A stretch of 64,000 bases of DNA. Source: Alphaproteobacteria bacterium (GTDB lineage Bacteria > Pseudomonadota > Alphaproteobacteria > Rhodospirillales > Casp-alpha2). The position numbers were made by a program, and so were the translations under genes. Of this stretch, positions 15,122 to 23,749 are shown in pieces (the first letter of the stretch is position 1; the number at the start of each line of letters is the position of its first letter). The stretch lies in contig JAJRRU010000032.1 of assembly GCA_024279135.1 (NCBI GenBank), positions 186,001 to 250,000 on the forward strand, read 5' to 3'. The notes beneath the pieces were generated by a model. That model was given only the letters and a program-made list of their open reading frames with translations, was not told where the DNA came from and searched no databases.

Positions 15122-16360
15122 CTATTTTTCTTCCATTAGGACAGTATTGATTCTGACCGGAGAATGCAGCGTTCGGTGGACAGGACACTTGTCAGCGATC
15201 TCCAGAAGCTTGTCGCGTTGTTCAGCCGATAGATCACCGCTTAACGTCAATGTACGGTCAATCACATCCAGTTTACTGTTCGAGGTCTCGCAGCTTTCGC
15301 AGTCACGGCTATGAATTTTTTTATGACTCAAATTTACCGAGACATTATCCAGAGGCCATCCCTTACGATCTGAATACATGCGCAGTGTCATGGACGTGCA
15401 CGCCCCCAGCCCGGCTAGCAATAAATCATAAGGCCCCGGTCCGGTGTCATCGCCGCCAATTGAAAGCGGCTCGTCGGCCCGCATGATATGGGTGTTTCCA
15501 ATGGAAATAATTTGCGAGAATGAGCCCTCTCCGGTTTCCTTGACAACGACCTCGCCTTCGCTTGAGAGGCTCCGGTTGTGTTTAATATCTTCAGAGCCGA
15601 TGTAATTTTTGAGCCACGCTGAAATCATATTGGCGACATATTCGGTATCTTCACGTCGTGATAACAGGTGATCGGCTTTATCGAGTGATATAAAGGACTT
15701 GGGATGTTTGGCAGCCTGGTAAATGCGGGACGCATTATCGATGCTGACGGTGGCGTCCAGAGGGGCATGGAATACCAGCAGGGCTTTTTGCATACGTGAT
15801 ATCTTTTCCTCCAGCGCCTGATAAGAAATATCATCAAGAAACTGCTTTGAGATAGTAAACGAGCGACCGGCCAGTTCAACCTGGGCGGACCCGGTGGCTT
15901 CAATTTGCTCTATGTGGGCCGAAAAATTATGTTTTACATGGTCCGGATCAGAGGGCGCACCAATGGTGCAAACCGCTTTAACATCTGGCAGGTCCACAGC
16001 GGCCGCCAACACCGCCGCGCCGCCCAGGCTGTGACCAATCAGGATTGTTGCCGGTTGGCGGGCTTCTGACAGCCAGTTAGCCGCAGCGACCAAATCGCTT
16101 ACGTTTGAGCTGAAGTTGGTATTGGCAAACTCTCCGTCACTATGGCCCAGGCCGGTAAAATCAAAGCGCAGGACAGCGATGCCGTTTTCAACCAGTTCGG
16201 CGGCAATGCGCTTGGCGGCGAAAATATCCTTCGAACAGGTAAAGCAGTGGGCAAACAGAGCGTAGGCTTTGGGTTTGCCGGGTGGCAGGTCAAGCCGGGC
16301 AGCCAGGTTCTCACCCATTGAACCTGGAAAGGTAATTCTCTCTGTTGTGCCCCAAGACAT
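15122..16360 (-). CDS. Alpha/beta hydrolase fused to an OsmC-like domain
   Basis: 412 residues in two domains. Residues 1-255 are an alpha/beta hydrolase with nucleophile elbow GHSLGG (S111), an RFDFTGLGHSDG loop, and a late Asp (PLDATV) and His (KADHLLS) completing a triad. Residues about 270-412 are an OsmC/Ohr-like domain with cysteines C321 (GACTSM) and C392 (DKCPVH), the thiol pair used for organic peroxide reduction in this family. This fusion is known in many Proteobacteria, but its natural substrate is unclear. AGGAAAATGCC precedes the ATG. A truncated copy of its C-terminus lies downstream at 13963. Confidence 0.85.
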   Translation of the reverse strand: MSWGTTERITFPGSMGENLAARLDLPPGKPKAYALFAHCFTCSKDIFAAKRIAAELVENGIAVLRFDFTGLGHSDGEFANTNFSSNVSDLVAAANWLSEARQPATILIGHSLGGAAVLAAAVDLPDVKAVCTIGAPSDPDHVKHNFSAHIEQIEATGSAQVELAGRSFTISKQFLDDISYQALEEKISRMQKALLVFHAPLDATVSIDNASRIYQAAKHPKSFISLDKADHLLSRREDTEYVANMISAWLKNYIGSEDIKHNRSLSSEGEVVVKETGEGSFSQIISIGNTHIMRADEPLSIGGDDTGPGPYDLLLAGLGACTSMTLRMYSDRKGWPLDNVSVNLSHKKIHSRDCESCETSNSKLDVIDRTLTLSGDLSAEQRDKLLEIADKCPVHRTLHSPVRINTVLMEEK

Positions 16361-16424
16361 GGCATTTTCCTATCGCTGATCGATTATTTCGGCCTTGCTT
16401 TCAGGTAGCCCGGTATTGTTATGG

Positions 16425-17750
16425 TTATTTAGCGATAAATTCTTCGAGAATGCGCACGACTTCCTTTGAATGCTCCGCTACGATGGTTATTTCATGCAAA
16501 GCCCCGTCCAGATCATTATTCTGGTACAATCGCGCCGCATTGATGCCGTGTTCGTGGACCATTTTGTGGGGGTCTTTCAGGGCAATAAATTTGGGATCGT
16601 TCTTGATGGCAGGGTCTGTGACACTATCATACCATTTACCCAGCCGGCACGAGTGATGGTCCGCCAGTTCATCCGGGTTAAGTCGGGCACGGCCAACCAT
16701 CATCTCGGCAAGCTTCTTTTTCCAGATGATATGATCTGACATGGCCCGGTATACGGTCATGCCTGGTATCTGTTGATCGAGGAAGGCGTCCATCCTGCTG
16801 CTCAAGATGACGTCGGTTGAGGCAAGCAGATCGACAATCGTTTCGATCTGGTTGACGTTATTGGCTGTTTTACCGGCGATATTGGCGATCCGGCTGGCGA
16901 TTTCGTTGCTGGCCTCGGTTTGCTGGCCGAGAATGTTGGCGATATCATCCATGCGATTGGAAATGCCGATTACCTGGGATGATACTTCCTCCATTTCGGT
17001 GCTGGTATTGGCGATGACTTCGCGCCCGCTTGCCACCGCTTCGGAGCCTTGTTCCATAGACGCAACGATTTTCTTCATTTCCGACTGTAACAGCTGAATC
17101 CTTGCCCGGATATCTTCCGTGGCACGGGTCGTCTGGTTAGAGAGGTTTTTAACCTCAGAAGCGACCACGGCAAATCCTTTGCCTGCTTCACCCGCCCGGG
17201 CGGCTTCGATGGTGGCATTGAGGGCCAGCAGGTTTGTTTGTTTAGCTATCGCATCGATTTGACTGACGATCTCGCCTATTTGTTCGGACGCTTCGGCCAT
17301 GGACTGGACCTGCTGGCTTGCCGTATCGACAGCCTGGGCGATATTTTCCATGGTATCGATCGCTTTTTCAGCCGAACGCACACCCTGGTCGGCGGCCTGG
17401 CGGACCTGTTTGGCCTCTTCTGCTGCATTTTCCGTGTTGCGATTAATCTCGTTGACAGAAGCCACCAATTCTTCCGCGGCCGAGGCAATAGTCTGGGTGC
17501 CGTTGTCGACTTCTTTTGTGTCACGGATCATGCTGGCCGATGCGGTTACGGCCTCATTGAGATTGATGGACATGGAGACCAATGCTTCAAGCGCCGCCCG
17601 GCCTTTTTGTTGCAAGGTATCCGCAATTTGTTTCACGATTGGCTGGGTTTTATTCGTCGCGTTCAGAATATCTTCGAATTGACCGTCGTTGATGCGTTCC
17701 AGGTCTGTCGCAAGACCTTCTGGCATGGCTTGATTTGACTCATCGTACAT
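16425..17750 (-). CDS. Soluble methyl-accepting chemotaxis protein with C-terminal CZB domain
   Basis: 441 residues without transmembrane segments. A long coiled-coil signalling domain (about 30-310) contains the near-invariant hairpin tip [24 protein letters not shown] (split here as [14 protein letters not shown] then [10 protein letters not shown]), which contacts CheA and CheW. The C-terminus is a chemoreceptor zinc-binding (CZB) domain: [19 protein letters not shown] and HKMVHEHG supply the 3-His/1-Cys site. CZB receptors respond to oxidants such as hypochlorous acid or to zinc and pH. It would act in the cytoplasm. AAAGGA precedes the ATG. No other chemotaxis genes are in the window. 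Confidence 0.9.
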   Translation of the reverse strand: MYDESNQAMPEGLATDLERINDGQFEDILNATNKTQPIVKQIADTLQQKGRAALEALVSMSINLNEAVTASASMIRDTKEVDNGTQTIASAAEELVASVNEINRNTENAAEEAKQVRQAADQGVRSAEKAIDTMENIAQAVDTASQQVQSMAEASEQIGEIVSQIDAIAKQTNLLALNATIEAARAGEAGKGFAVVASEVKNLSNQTTRATEDIRARIQLLQSEMKKIVASMEQGSEAVASGREVIANTSTEMEEVSSQVIGISNRMDDIANILGQQTEASNEIASRIANIAGKTANNVNQIETIVDLLASTDVILSSRMDAFLDQQIPGMTVYRAMSDHIIWKKKLAEMMVGRARLNPDELADHHSCRLGKWYDSVTDPAIKNDPKFIALKDPHKMVHEHGINAARLYQNNDLDGALHEITIVAEHSKEVVRILEEFIAK

Positions 17751-17932
17751 TAGAATTCCTTTCGTATGTCCAGATGGCGGACACAGTTGAAAACTTGGGT
17801 ATTATATACAGAAAAACAATAAGGACTTGGAAATACCCTGGGAGGTAGCCAAAAATTGCAAAAACCATATGTGGTTTTTAGGATAATTAAAATAACTAAA
17901 GTTAAGCACTAACCTGCCGTTAAGTATATTTT

Positions 17933-18763
17933 TTATATAGTAAACGAATTTTGAGAAGCCATACTCCAGGCATAGAGAAATTCACGCAAGTGTGGCCTGG
18001 CCTCGCCTTCGGTCTCGATCAGGGCAATGATATCGCCGATTGCCAGGTTGTAACTCTCGGTGGTTATCTTGCCACGGTGGTGCATTAGCCGCAGGTACAC
18101 AAGGTACGTATTGAGCACATCGGTTTCGCAGTAATCACGCACAGCCTGTACCTGTCCATTTTCGACCATGCCGGTCACGTCGGCGCCATCGACACCGAAT
18201 TTGCCGGGGAAATCCATCACCGAACACACTTCATTGAGTTTTATCCGCGCTGAGCCGCCATAATCTGACAGCACTTCAAGCAGATCGCAGTGCCAGTCGT
18301 CTGCGTAACGAGAAGTATAGCTGTTCCATTTGTCGCCATCACTATAGAGAAACCGGGCAGAAATGCCGTGCACCATGGCGCGGTATTTTAAGACCGACAG
18401 ATCAAAACCGCGGCCATTGAAGCTAACCAGCCGAGGGCGCAGGCGTTCCAGATAGCTGAAGAAACCCTGAATAAGGGTTTGTTCCGTGGCATTGGCTTCT
18501 CCCCCGGAGCGCAGTTCGCGCAGATGATAGATTTCCGACAGACCGTCGCGTTCTATTTCGGCTTCAAGGAAACTGATCGCCACGACCTTGTGGAATGGCT
18601 GGCGCGGGAATGCATTGCGCCCATCGGTGATTTCCAGATGGTAGCGATCCAATTCCGCCCGGCAATCTTCGGCTTTGGTCCCGTCAAAACCGGTCAGATT
18701 ACGCACGGCTTGTGTATCGGGTACGGTTTCAATATCGAAGACGAACAAGTTTTTGTGCTGCAT
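17933..18763 (-). CDS. Predicted 3'-5' exonuclease related to the PolB proofreading domain
   Basis: 276 residues from the ATG at 18763, which follows AGAGG; an in-frame start 12 codons upstream is less likely. DEDD-type exonuclease: FVFDIETVPD (motif I with D and E), SFNGRGFDLSVLKYRA (motif II, N-x3-F-D) and VRDYCETDVLNTYLVY (motif III, YxxxD type). The family (PF10108-like) is widespread in Proteobacteria and presumed to degrade or proofread DNA; no physiological role is established. It is divergent from ybaB with 74 bp between. Confidence 0.85.
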   Translation of the reverse strand: MQHKNLFVFDIETVPDTQAVRNLTGFDGTKAEDCRAELDRYHLEITDGRNAFPRQPFHKVVAISFLEAEIERDGLSEIYHLRELRSGGEANATEQTLIQGFFSYLERLRPRLVSFNGRGFDLSVLKYRAMVHGISARFLYSDGDKWNSYTSRYADDWHCDLLEVLSDYGGSARIKLNEVCSVMDFPGKFGVDGADVTGMVENGQVQAVRDYCETDVLNTYLVYLRLMHHRGKITTESYNLAIGDIIALIETEGEARPHLREFLYAWSMASQNSFTI

Positions 18764-18837
18764 GACTCTGCCTCTCAGTCCTGTTATACACGGCTTCATC
18801 GCACTATAATACTGATTTGACCGATGGAGATCTGACC

Positions 18838-19161
18838 ATGTTAAATATGGGCAAAATGATGAAACAGGCTCAACAAATGCAGGAACGTATGCAGGAATTG
18901 CAGGGTGAGCTGGAAAAAATAGAAATAACCGGGGTTTCCGGCGGTGGCATGGTGAAGGTCACGCTGACCGGCAAGGGAATGGCCAAAAGCTGCGTTATCG
19001 ATCCGTCTCTGGTTGGTGAAGGCGATGCCGATATGCTGGAAGATCTGATTGTTGCCGCCATCAACGATGCACGAAGCAAGGTAGATACATTGTCCAGTGA
19101 GAAAATGTCTGAACTAACAGGCGGCCTGCAATTGCCACCCGGTATGCAGTTACCATTTTGA
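18838..19161 (+). CDS. ybaB: YbaB/EbfC nucleoid-associated protein
   Basis: 107 residues from the ATG at 18838 (GGAGATCTGACC just upstream). The N-terminal helix MLNMGKMMKQAQQMQERMQELQ is written here only in part; the core is VSGGGMVKVTLTGKG and the C-terminus ends ELTGGLQLPPGMQLPF. YbaB forms dimers that bind DNA and is usually encoded between dnaX and recR. It lies 13 bp before recR, so those two remain an operon, while dnaX has been separated by opposite-strand genes. Confidence 0.95.
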   Translation: MLNMGKMMKQAQQMQERMQELQGELEKIEITGVSGGGMVKVTLTGKGMAKSCVIDPSLVGEGDADMLEDLIVAAINDARSKVDTLSSEKMSELTGGLQLPPGMQLPF

Positions 19162-19174
19162 GTAATTTATAATT

Positions 19175-19768
19175 ATGCGTGACGCCGCTATTGAACGACT
19201 GGTGCAGAATTTATCCCGCCTGCCGGGGTTGGGCCCGCGTTCGGCCCGCCGTGTGGTGTTGCATCTGATCAAACGGCGCGAGGGTTTATTACAGCCGTTG
19301 ATCCGCTCTCTGGAAGATGTCCATGACAGCATCCGGACCTGTTCGCGGTGTGGTAACGTTGATACAAATGATCCGTGTGGTGTGTGCGTTGATCCCAAAC
19401 GTGACGGCTCACTGATCTGTGTTGTCGAGGACGTGGCTGATCTGTGGGCACTGGAACGCACGGCGGTCTTTCGCGGACTTTACCATGTCCTGGGTGGCAC
19501 GTTGTCGGCGTTGGACGGTGTCAGGCCTGAGGATTTGAACATACCAAGTTTGATCAGCCGGGTCCGTGATCTCAATTCAACCGAAGTGGTGCTCGCCCTG
19601 AGTGCAACGGTCGATGGGCAAACCACGGCGCATTATATTGCCGATCATCTGGCCAGGACCCCGGTGCGTGTTACAGCCCTTGCACACGGTGTCCCGGTGG
19701 GTGGTGAGCTGGACTATCTTGACGAAGGCACCCTGTCCATGGCCATGCGATCCCGCCGCCCTGTTTAA
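19175..19768 (+). CDS. recR: Recombination protein RecR
   Basis: 197 residues, normal length. RecR with RecO loads RecA at gaps during RecFOR repair. Visible parts are the helix-hairpin-helix [19 protein letters not shown] (about 10-28), the C4 zinc finger [16 protein letters not shown] (about 54-69), and the Toprim domain ([14 protein letters not shown] ... [19 protein letters not shown]). It follows ybaB by 13 bp and its stop overlaps the stop of the convergent rmuC gene by four bases. Confidence 0.97.
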   Translation: MRDAAIERLVQNLSRLPGLGPRSARRVVLHLIKRREGLLQPLIRSLEDVHDSIRTCSRCGNVDTNDPCGVCVDPKRDGSLICVVEDVADLWALERTAVFRGLYHVLGGTLSALDGVRPEDLNIPSLISRVRDLNSTEVVLALSATVDGQTTAHYIADHLARTPVRVTALAHGVPVGGELDYLDEGTLSMAMRSRRPV

Positions 19769-20880
19769 CGATGGGTTGTCAGACGTTCGGAAGAAACCGC
19801 CGGTTCCAGATTTTCCTCATCAGCACCTTCATTGCCCAGTTGCATGGCTTCGATCTTGTCGCCATGGGAGGTAATCTTTTTGGCCGAGGTTTCGATGCCG
19901 GCGATGTCTTTTTCGGCCTGGGTGAAATGAGTTCTCAGGCTGCCGACACGCTTGTCGAGGCGCTCCATATCGAGCATCATTTTCAAGACTTGTTCTTGTA
20001 TTAAGCCGGCCTGTTCTTTCATGCGGGCATCTTTCAGGATGGCGCGTACCGTGTTCAGGGTTGCCATCAGGGTGGTTGGTGAAACAATCCAGACCCTGCG
20101 TTTGAAACTTTCCTCGACCACGTTGCGGAAATTGGCGTGCAGTTCGGCATAAACGGCCTCGGAGGGTAAAAACATCAGGGCCGATTCGGCGGTTTCCCCA
20201 GGAATAATATAACGATCGGCAATATCCATAATATGCTTTTTAAGATCGGTCGTGAAAGACCGTGTCGCTTGTAGTTTGGCGATGTCGTCTTTTGCAGCGC
20301 GCAGGGCCTCATAAGAGTCCAGCGGAAATTTTGCATCGATGGCTATGGAGCCCGGCGGTAGCGGTAACAACAACATGCAATCGGGCCGTTTGCCATTGGA
20401 TAATGTGGTCTGGAATTCATAGGCGCTGGGCGGCAGGATGCTGCTCACCAGATCGTTGAGCTGGATTTCCCCGAAGGCACCGCGAGCCTGTTTGTTGGAT
20501 AGGATATCCTGCAACCCGACCATTTGCTGGGATAAATCGGTAATGTTTTTCTGCGCGGCGTCGATAACCGCCAGCCGTTCGTGCAGGGATTTAAGCGATA
20601 AGCCGGTTTTCTCGGTTTGCTGTGTCAGGCTGCTGCCTAAGTGGGCTTGCAGGGTATCGAGACGCTGGTTTAATTGGTGCTGGCCCTGTTGCAGACGGTC
20701 CGCGATGATGGTCTGGCTGGCGCCGAGTTGCTGCGCATTCTGGTGCATGGTGTTCAAAATATTTGCCAGATTGTCTTCGTTGCTCTGACTGGTGCGATAA
20801 TGTTTTATTATCACGACGGCCAACAGGCACAACCCGGCCAGCACAATACCCACAATGATCATAGAATAATTGGATTCCAT
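19765..20880 (-). CDS. rmuC: DNA recombination protein RmuC
   Basis: 371 residues from the ATG at 20880 (AAAGAAG upstream); a start 14 codons earlier is possible. An N-terminal transmembrane helix (about 8-27) is followed by a coiled coil and the RmuC core: [29 protein letters not shown], a PD-(D/E)xK-like nuclease region with [11 protein letters not shown], and [34 protein letters not shown]. RmuC limits DNA inversions at short inverted repeats. Convergent with recR. Confidence 0.92.
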   Translation of the reverse strand: MESNYSMIIVGIVLAGLCLLAVVIIKHYRTSQSNEDNLANILNTMHQNAQQLGASQTIIADRLQQGQHQLNQRLDTLQAHLGSSLTQQTEKTGLSLKSLHERLAVIDAAQKNITDLSQQMVGLQDILSNKQARGAFGEIQLNDLVSSILPPSAYEFQTTLSNGKRPDCMLLLPLPPGSIAIDAKFPLDSYEALRAAKDDIAKLQATRSFTTDLKKHIMDIADRYIIPGETAESALMFLPSEAVYAELHANFRNVVEESFKRRVWIVSPTTLMATLNTVRAILKDARMKEQAGLIQEQVLKMMLDMERLDKRVGSLRTHFTQAEKDIAGIETSAKKITSHGDKIEAMQLGNEGADEENLEPAVSSERLTTHR

Positions 20881-20948
20881 GACTTCTTTGTAGCACCCGG
20901 TGTTACGGATCGGTAGGGTCAATTTTGAAAAAGTTTTCCTGCCCTGCC

Positions 20949-20986
20949 TTGACGACAGTCAGACAAGGCAATATGTGAAGTCACAT
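20949..20986 (+). promoter_or_regulatory. Promoter and palindrome upstream of def-fmt
   Basis: TTGACG (20949-20954), a 17-bp spacer and TATGTG (20972-20977) form a plausible sigma-70 promoter. A perfect palindrome ATGTGA-AG-TCACAT (20973-20986) overlaps the -10 box and could be an operator. The spacing differs from a CRP or FNR site, so no regulator is proposed. Confidence 0.4.
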
Positions 20987-21035
20987 GATTTAGTATCTAT
21001 ATATAATTTTTATATTATCTTTGGAGAGTTCCGTT

Positions 21036-21560
21036 GTGGCCAGACTACCCATTATTGTGGCACCCGACCCCCGGTTGAAGAAAATTGCCCGGCCCGTAGA
21101 GGTCGTTGATCAAAAAATACGTCGACTGCTCGATGACATGCTGGAAACCATGTATGACGCCAGTGGCATCGGTCTGGCTGGCCCGCAAGTCGGATCGATG
21201 CTGCGTGTCATCGTGCTTGATGTGACAAAGCTCGATGACACTGCGGACCCGTTGAGGCTGGTTAATCCGGAAATTGTCTGGCAATCAGACGAATTATTGG
21301 TCAAGGAAGAAGGCTGTTTGTCCCTGCCCGAGTACTACGGCGAGGTCGAGCGGGCCGATACCATCAAAATACGCTATCTTGATCGTGACAATAAACAACA
21401 GGAGCTGCGCGCCGATGAAATGCTGGCGACCTGCATTCAACATGAAATAGATCATTTGGACGGCATTTTGTTCGTCGACCACATGTCATCATTAAAGCGA
21501 AATATGATCTTGCGTAAATTGAGTAAAGCCAAAAAGCAAGGATCGCTCACAACCGCCTAA
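21036..21560 (+). CDS. def: Peptide deformylase
   Basis: 174 residues from the GTG at 21036, eight bases after GGAGAG; the in-frame TTG at 21021 overlaps that ribosome-binding site. The enzyme removes the N-formyl group from nascent proteins using Fe2+ (or Zn2+). All three signatures are present: GIGLAGPQVG, EGCLSLP with the metal Cys, and QHEIDHLDG (about 134-142) with two metal His and the catalytic Glu. It precedes fmt by 25 bp, the classic def-fmt pair that removes and adds the formyl group. Confidence 0.97.
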   Translation: MARLPIIVAPDPRLKKIARPVEVVDQKIRRLLDDMLETMYDASGIGLAGPQVGSMLRVIVLDVTKLDDTADPLRLVNPEIVWQSDELLVKEEGCLSLPEYYGEVERADTIKIRYLDRDNKQQELRADEMLATCIQHEIDHLDGILFVDHMSSLKRNMILRKLSKAKKQGSLTTA

Positions 21561-21585
21561 AGTGATCGATGAAGGGTGTAAAAAC

Positions 21586-22539
21586 GTGCGTCTGATTTTT
21601 ATGGGGAGCCCCGACTTTTCCGTTGCCACCCTGCAAGGGTTGTACGGTGCAGGCCACGAAATCGTCTGTGTTTATAGCCAGCCACCCAGACCGGCCGGGC
21701 GGGGACAGAAGGAACGACCCTGTCCGGTTCATAGCGCAGCACAAACAATGGGTATCGCGGTTCGCAATCCTGAAAATTTTAAATCCAGGGCCGATTGCCA
21801 GGCCTTTACCGATTTACAGGCCGACATGGCCGTGGTCGTCGCCTATGGGTTGATCTTGCCTCAGGCCATCCTGTCGGCCCCCCGTCTGGGGTGTGTGAAT
21901 GTTCATGCCTCGCTGTTGCCGCGCTGGCGCGGAGCGGCCCCCATTCAGCGGGCTATTCTGGCCGGAGATAAACAAACCGGCGTTTGTATTATGGCCATGG
22001 AACGCGGTCTTGATACGGGTGCGGTTTATATGCGCCGATCACTTGCCATCACCGAGAACATGACGGGTGGCATGTTACACGATGAATTATCAGCTATCGG
22101 GGCCGAGCTTTGTCTGGCGGCAGTGTCGGCTATTTCTGATGGGACCATGACAGCTCAACCCCAGCCGCAGGACGGCGTGACGTATGCCACCAAGCTGAAC
22201 TCCGTTGAGTCCCGCCTTGACTGGAGCCAAAGCGCCAGCAGTCTGGCACGTGCCGTGCTGGCTTTTGATCCCTGGCCCGGCACCTGGTTTGAGCATAATG
22301 GTGAGCGCATCAAGGTGTTGGCCGCCAGGGCCGAACCCGATGCAAAGGGGTGGGCAGCCAGAGAAAAAGGCGTGTCGGGAAAAACAAATAGCGGTCAGGT
22401 TCTCGATCTCCGGCCAACTGTTGCCTGTGCTAACGGGGTGTTGGTTCTCGAACGTTTGCAACGAGCCGGGCGCAAACCGCAAGATGCTGCCGAGTTCATG
22501 CGCGGCTACCCGCTCGCTATCGGGGACGATTTAGTTTAA
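21586..22539 (+). CDS. fmt: Methionyl-tRNA formyltransferase
   Basis: 317 residues from the GTG at 21586 (GAAGGGTG just upstream), giving the standard N-terminus VRLIFMGSPDFSV. It transfers formyl from 10-formyl-THF to Met-tRNA(fMet). The catalytic motif SLLPRWRGAAPIQRA with upstream NVHAS and the MAMERGLDTGAVY stretch are diagnostic. The C-terminal OB-like domain is complete. Cotranscribed with def. The gene ends 17 bp from the convergent 22557 gene. Confidence 0.97.
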   Translation: MRLIFMGSPDFSVATLQGLYGAGHEIVCVYSQPPRPAGRGQKERPCPVHSAAQTMGIAVRNPENFKSRADCQAFTDLQADMAVVVAYGLILPQAILSAPRLGCVNVHASLLPRWRGAAPIQRAILAGDKQTGVCIMAMERGLDTGAVYMRRSLAITENMTGGMLHDELSAIGAELCLAAVSAISDGTMTAQPQPQDGVTYATKLNSVESRLDWSQSASSLARAVLAFDPWPGTWFEHNGERIKVLAARAEPDAKGWAAREKGVSGKTNSGQVLDLRPTVACANGVLVLERLQRAGRKPQDAAEFMRGYPLAIGDDLV

Positions 22540-22556
22540 CCCGGAAGCGCTCTAAC

Positions 22557-23612
22557 TCAGTTGATGTCAGATAATTTTGGTGCGGCTTCTTCCAGCTCAA
22601 GGATTTTATTGATGCCTTGGCGTATATCCGATTGCAGCAGTTCTACACGGCGGTTGGGACTGCCGGACTTTGACGTCGGAAAAGCTTTGGCCCAGATCGT
22701 CATTTTTAATGTCAGGGCGCACAACACGCCGCCGTTTGTAACGTGGTAACCTCTGATCAGGTTTTCCACCCGGCGAAACTTTTCGGCCGAAATATCCTGC
22801 CACATATTGCTCGATGACCGGTCAAAGGCTTCGAAGCGGCCGGTTAGTCCGGCCATGCCTTCGTTCAGGGTCGATTCGATGTTCATGGCAGTTTCCTGAA
22901 GGAAACGATCATCCTTCAGTTGATATGATTTTTTAAGTTCTTGCAAACCATCGAGGAAACTACTGATAGTGGGTTCAAGTTCATCAAGACATTGTCTGTA
23001 ATAACTCAGAGCCAGGAATATATCGCCATAATCCTCCAGGAATGTTGGCACCTGATCGGAGCGGATCGACAGCTTTTCGGCCATTTGTTTCAGGCGTGCC
23101 AAGGCATTTTTTTTGTCAGGCGAGCGGAATAATGCGATGATATCGGCAAAATCCGTTATATTTGCGGTTTCATCATCACCGAAAATTTGCAGGATTAACG
23201 GGCGCGTAAAGGTAGACATGTATGATGTCAGTTCATCTGTTTTGTCCTTTGACAGGCACAAGGCATCGATGTCGGCGATATCGATATTCATTTCGCGTAC
23301 CGCAAGACGCAAACTATACACATCGTAGCTTGATAAAGCGGCCAGCTTGTTCATCAAGAGCATATCAGGGTGATTGGTTTTCCAGCCAAATTGAACGGGC
23401 AGTTCAGAAACCGCCATCTGGCCACTGCCGGTGCTGCGATCTGAAAAAAACTCGACCATTGTTTCAAGCCGGGCATTTTTAATCAATCGGGAAGTTTTTA
23501 GCGCCGCCGTTTCCACCGGCATCATACTCAAGGGCATGGAAAACAGGGAGTTCCGATCATCATCGGAAATAGTAATTTCGGTTTGTTTGTCCGATTTTGT
23601 AGAATCGTTCAT
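22557..23612 (-). CDS. Unrecognised protein, member 1 of a tandem paralogue pair
   Basis: 351 residues, predicted cytoplasmic and largely helical, with no signal peptide or transmembrane segment. I do not recognise the family. It is clearly homologous along its whole length to the next gene (23750-24790); shared blocks include LIKNARLETMVE, SSYDVYSLRLA, TRPLILQIFGDDE, FLEDYGDIFLALSYYRQCLDE, LNEGMAGLTGRFEAFD, SSNMW and the C-terminal GSPNRRVELLQSD. The strongly conserved Tyr/Asp-rich middle and the C-terminal NRRVELLQSD segment are the likely functional sites. Each gene appears to have its own upstream region (137 bp between them). Function unknown. Confidence 0.75.
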   Translation of the reverse strand: MNDSTKSDKQTEITISDDDRNSLFSMPLSMMPVETAALKTSRLIKNARLETMVEFFSDRSTGSGQMAVSELPVQFGWKTNHPDMLLMNKLAALSSYDVYSLRLAVREMNIDIADIDALCLSKDKTDELTSYMSTFTRPLILQIFGDDETANITDFADIIALFRSPDKKNALARLKQMAEKLSIRSDQVPTFLEDYGDIFLALSYYRQCLDELEPTISSFLDGLQELKKSYQLKDDRFLQETAMNIESTLNEGMAGLTGRFEAFDRSSSNMWQDISAEKFRRVENLIRGYHVTNGGVLCALTLKMTIWAKAFPTSKSGSPNRRVELLQSDIRQGINKILELEEAAPKLSDIN

Positions 23613-23749
23613 CTGCGACTTTCGGTAGCGATGATTGAATTATTACACTTTACCCTCGTTCCTTGAGATTGACAAACGATGTAAGGGTGTTGCCGGCACG
23701 AATGCAGGCCTGTTGAGGTGCTGTTCATACTGCAGGATTGAGTGAGAAA

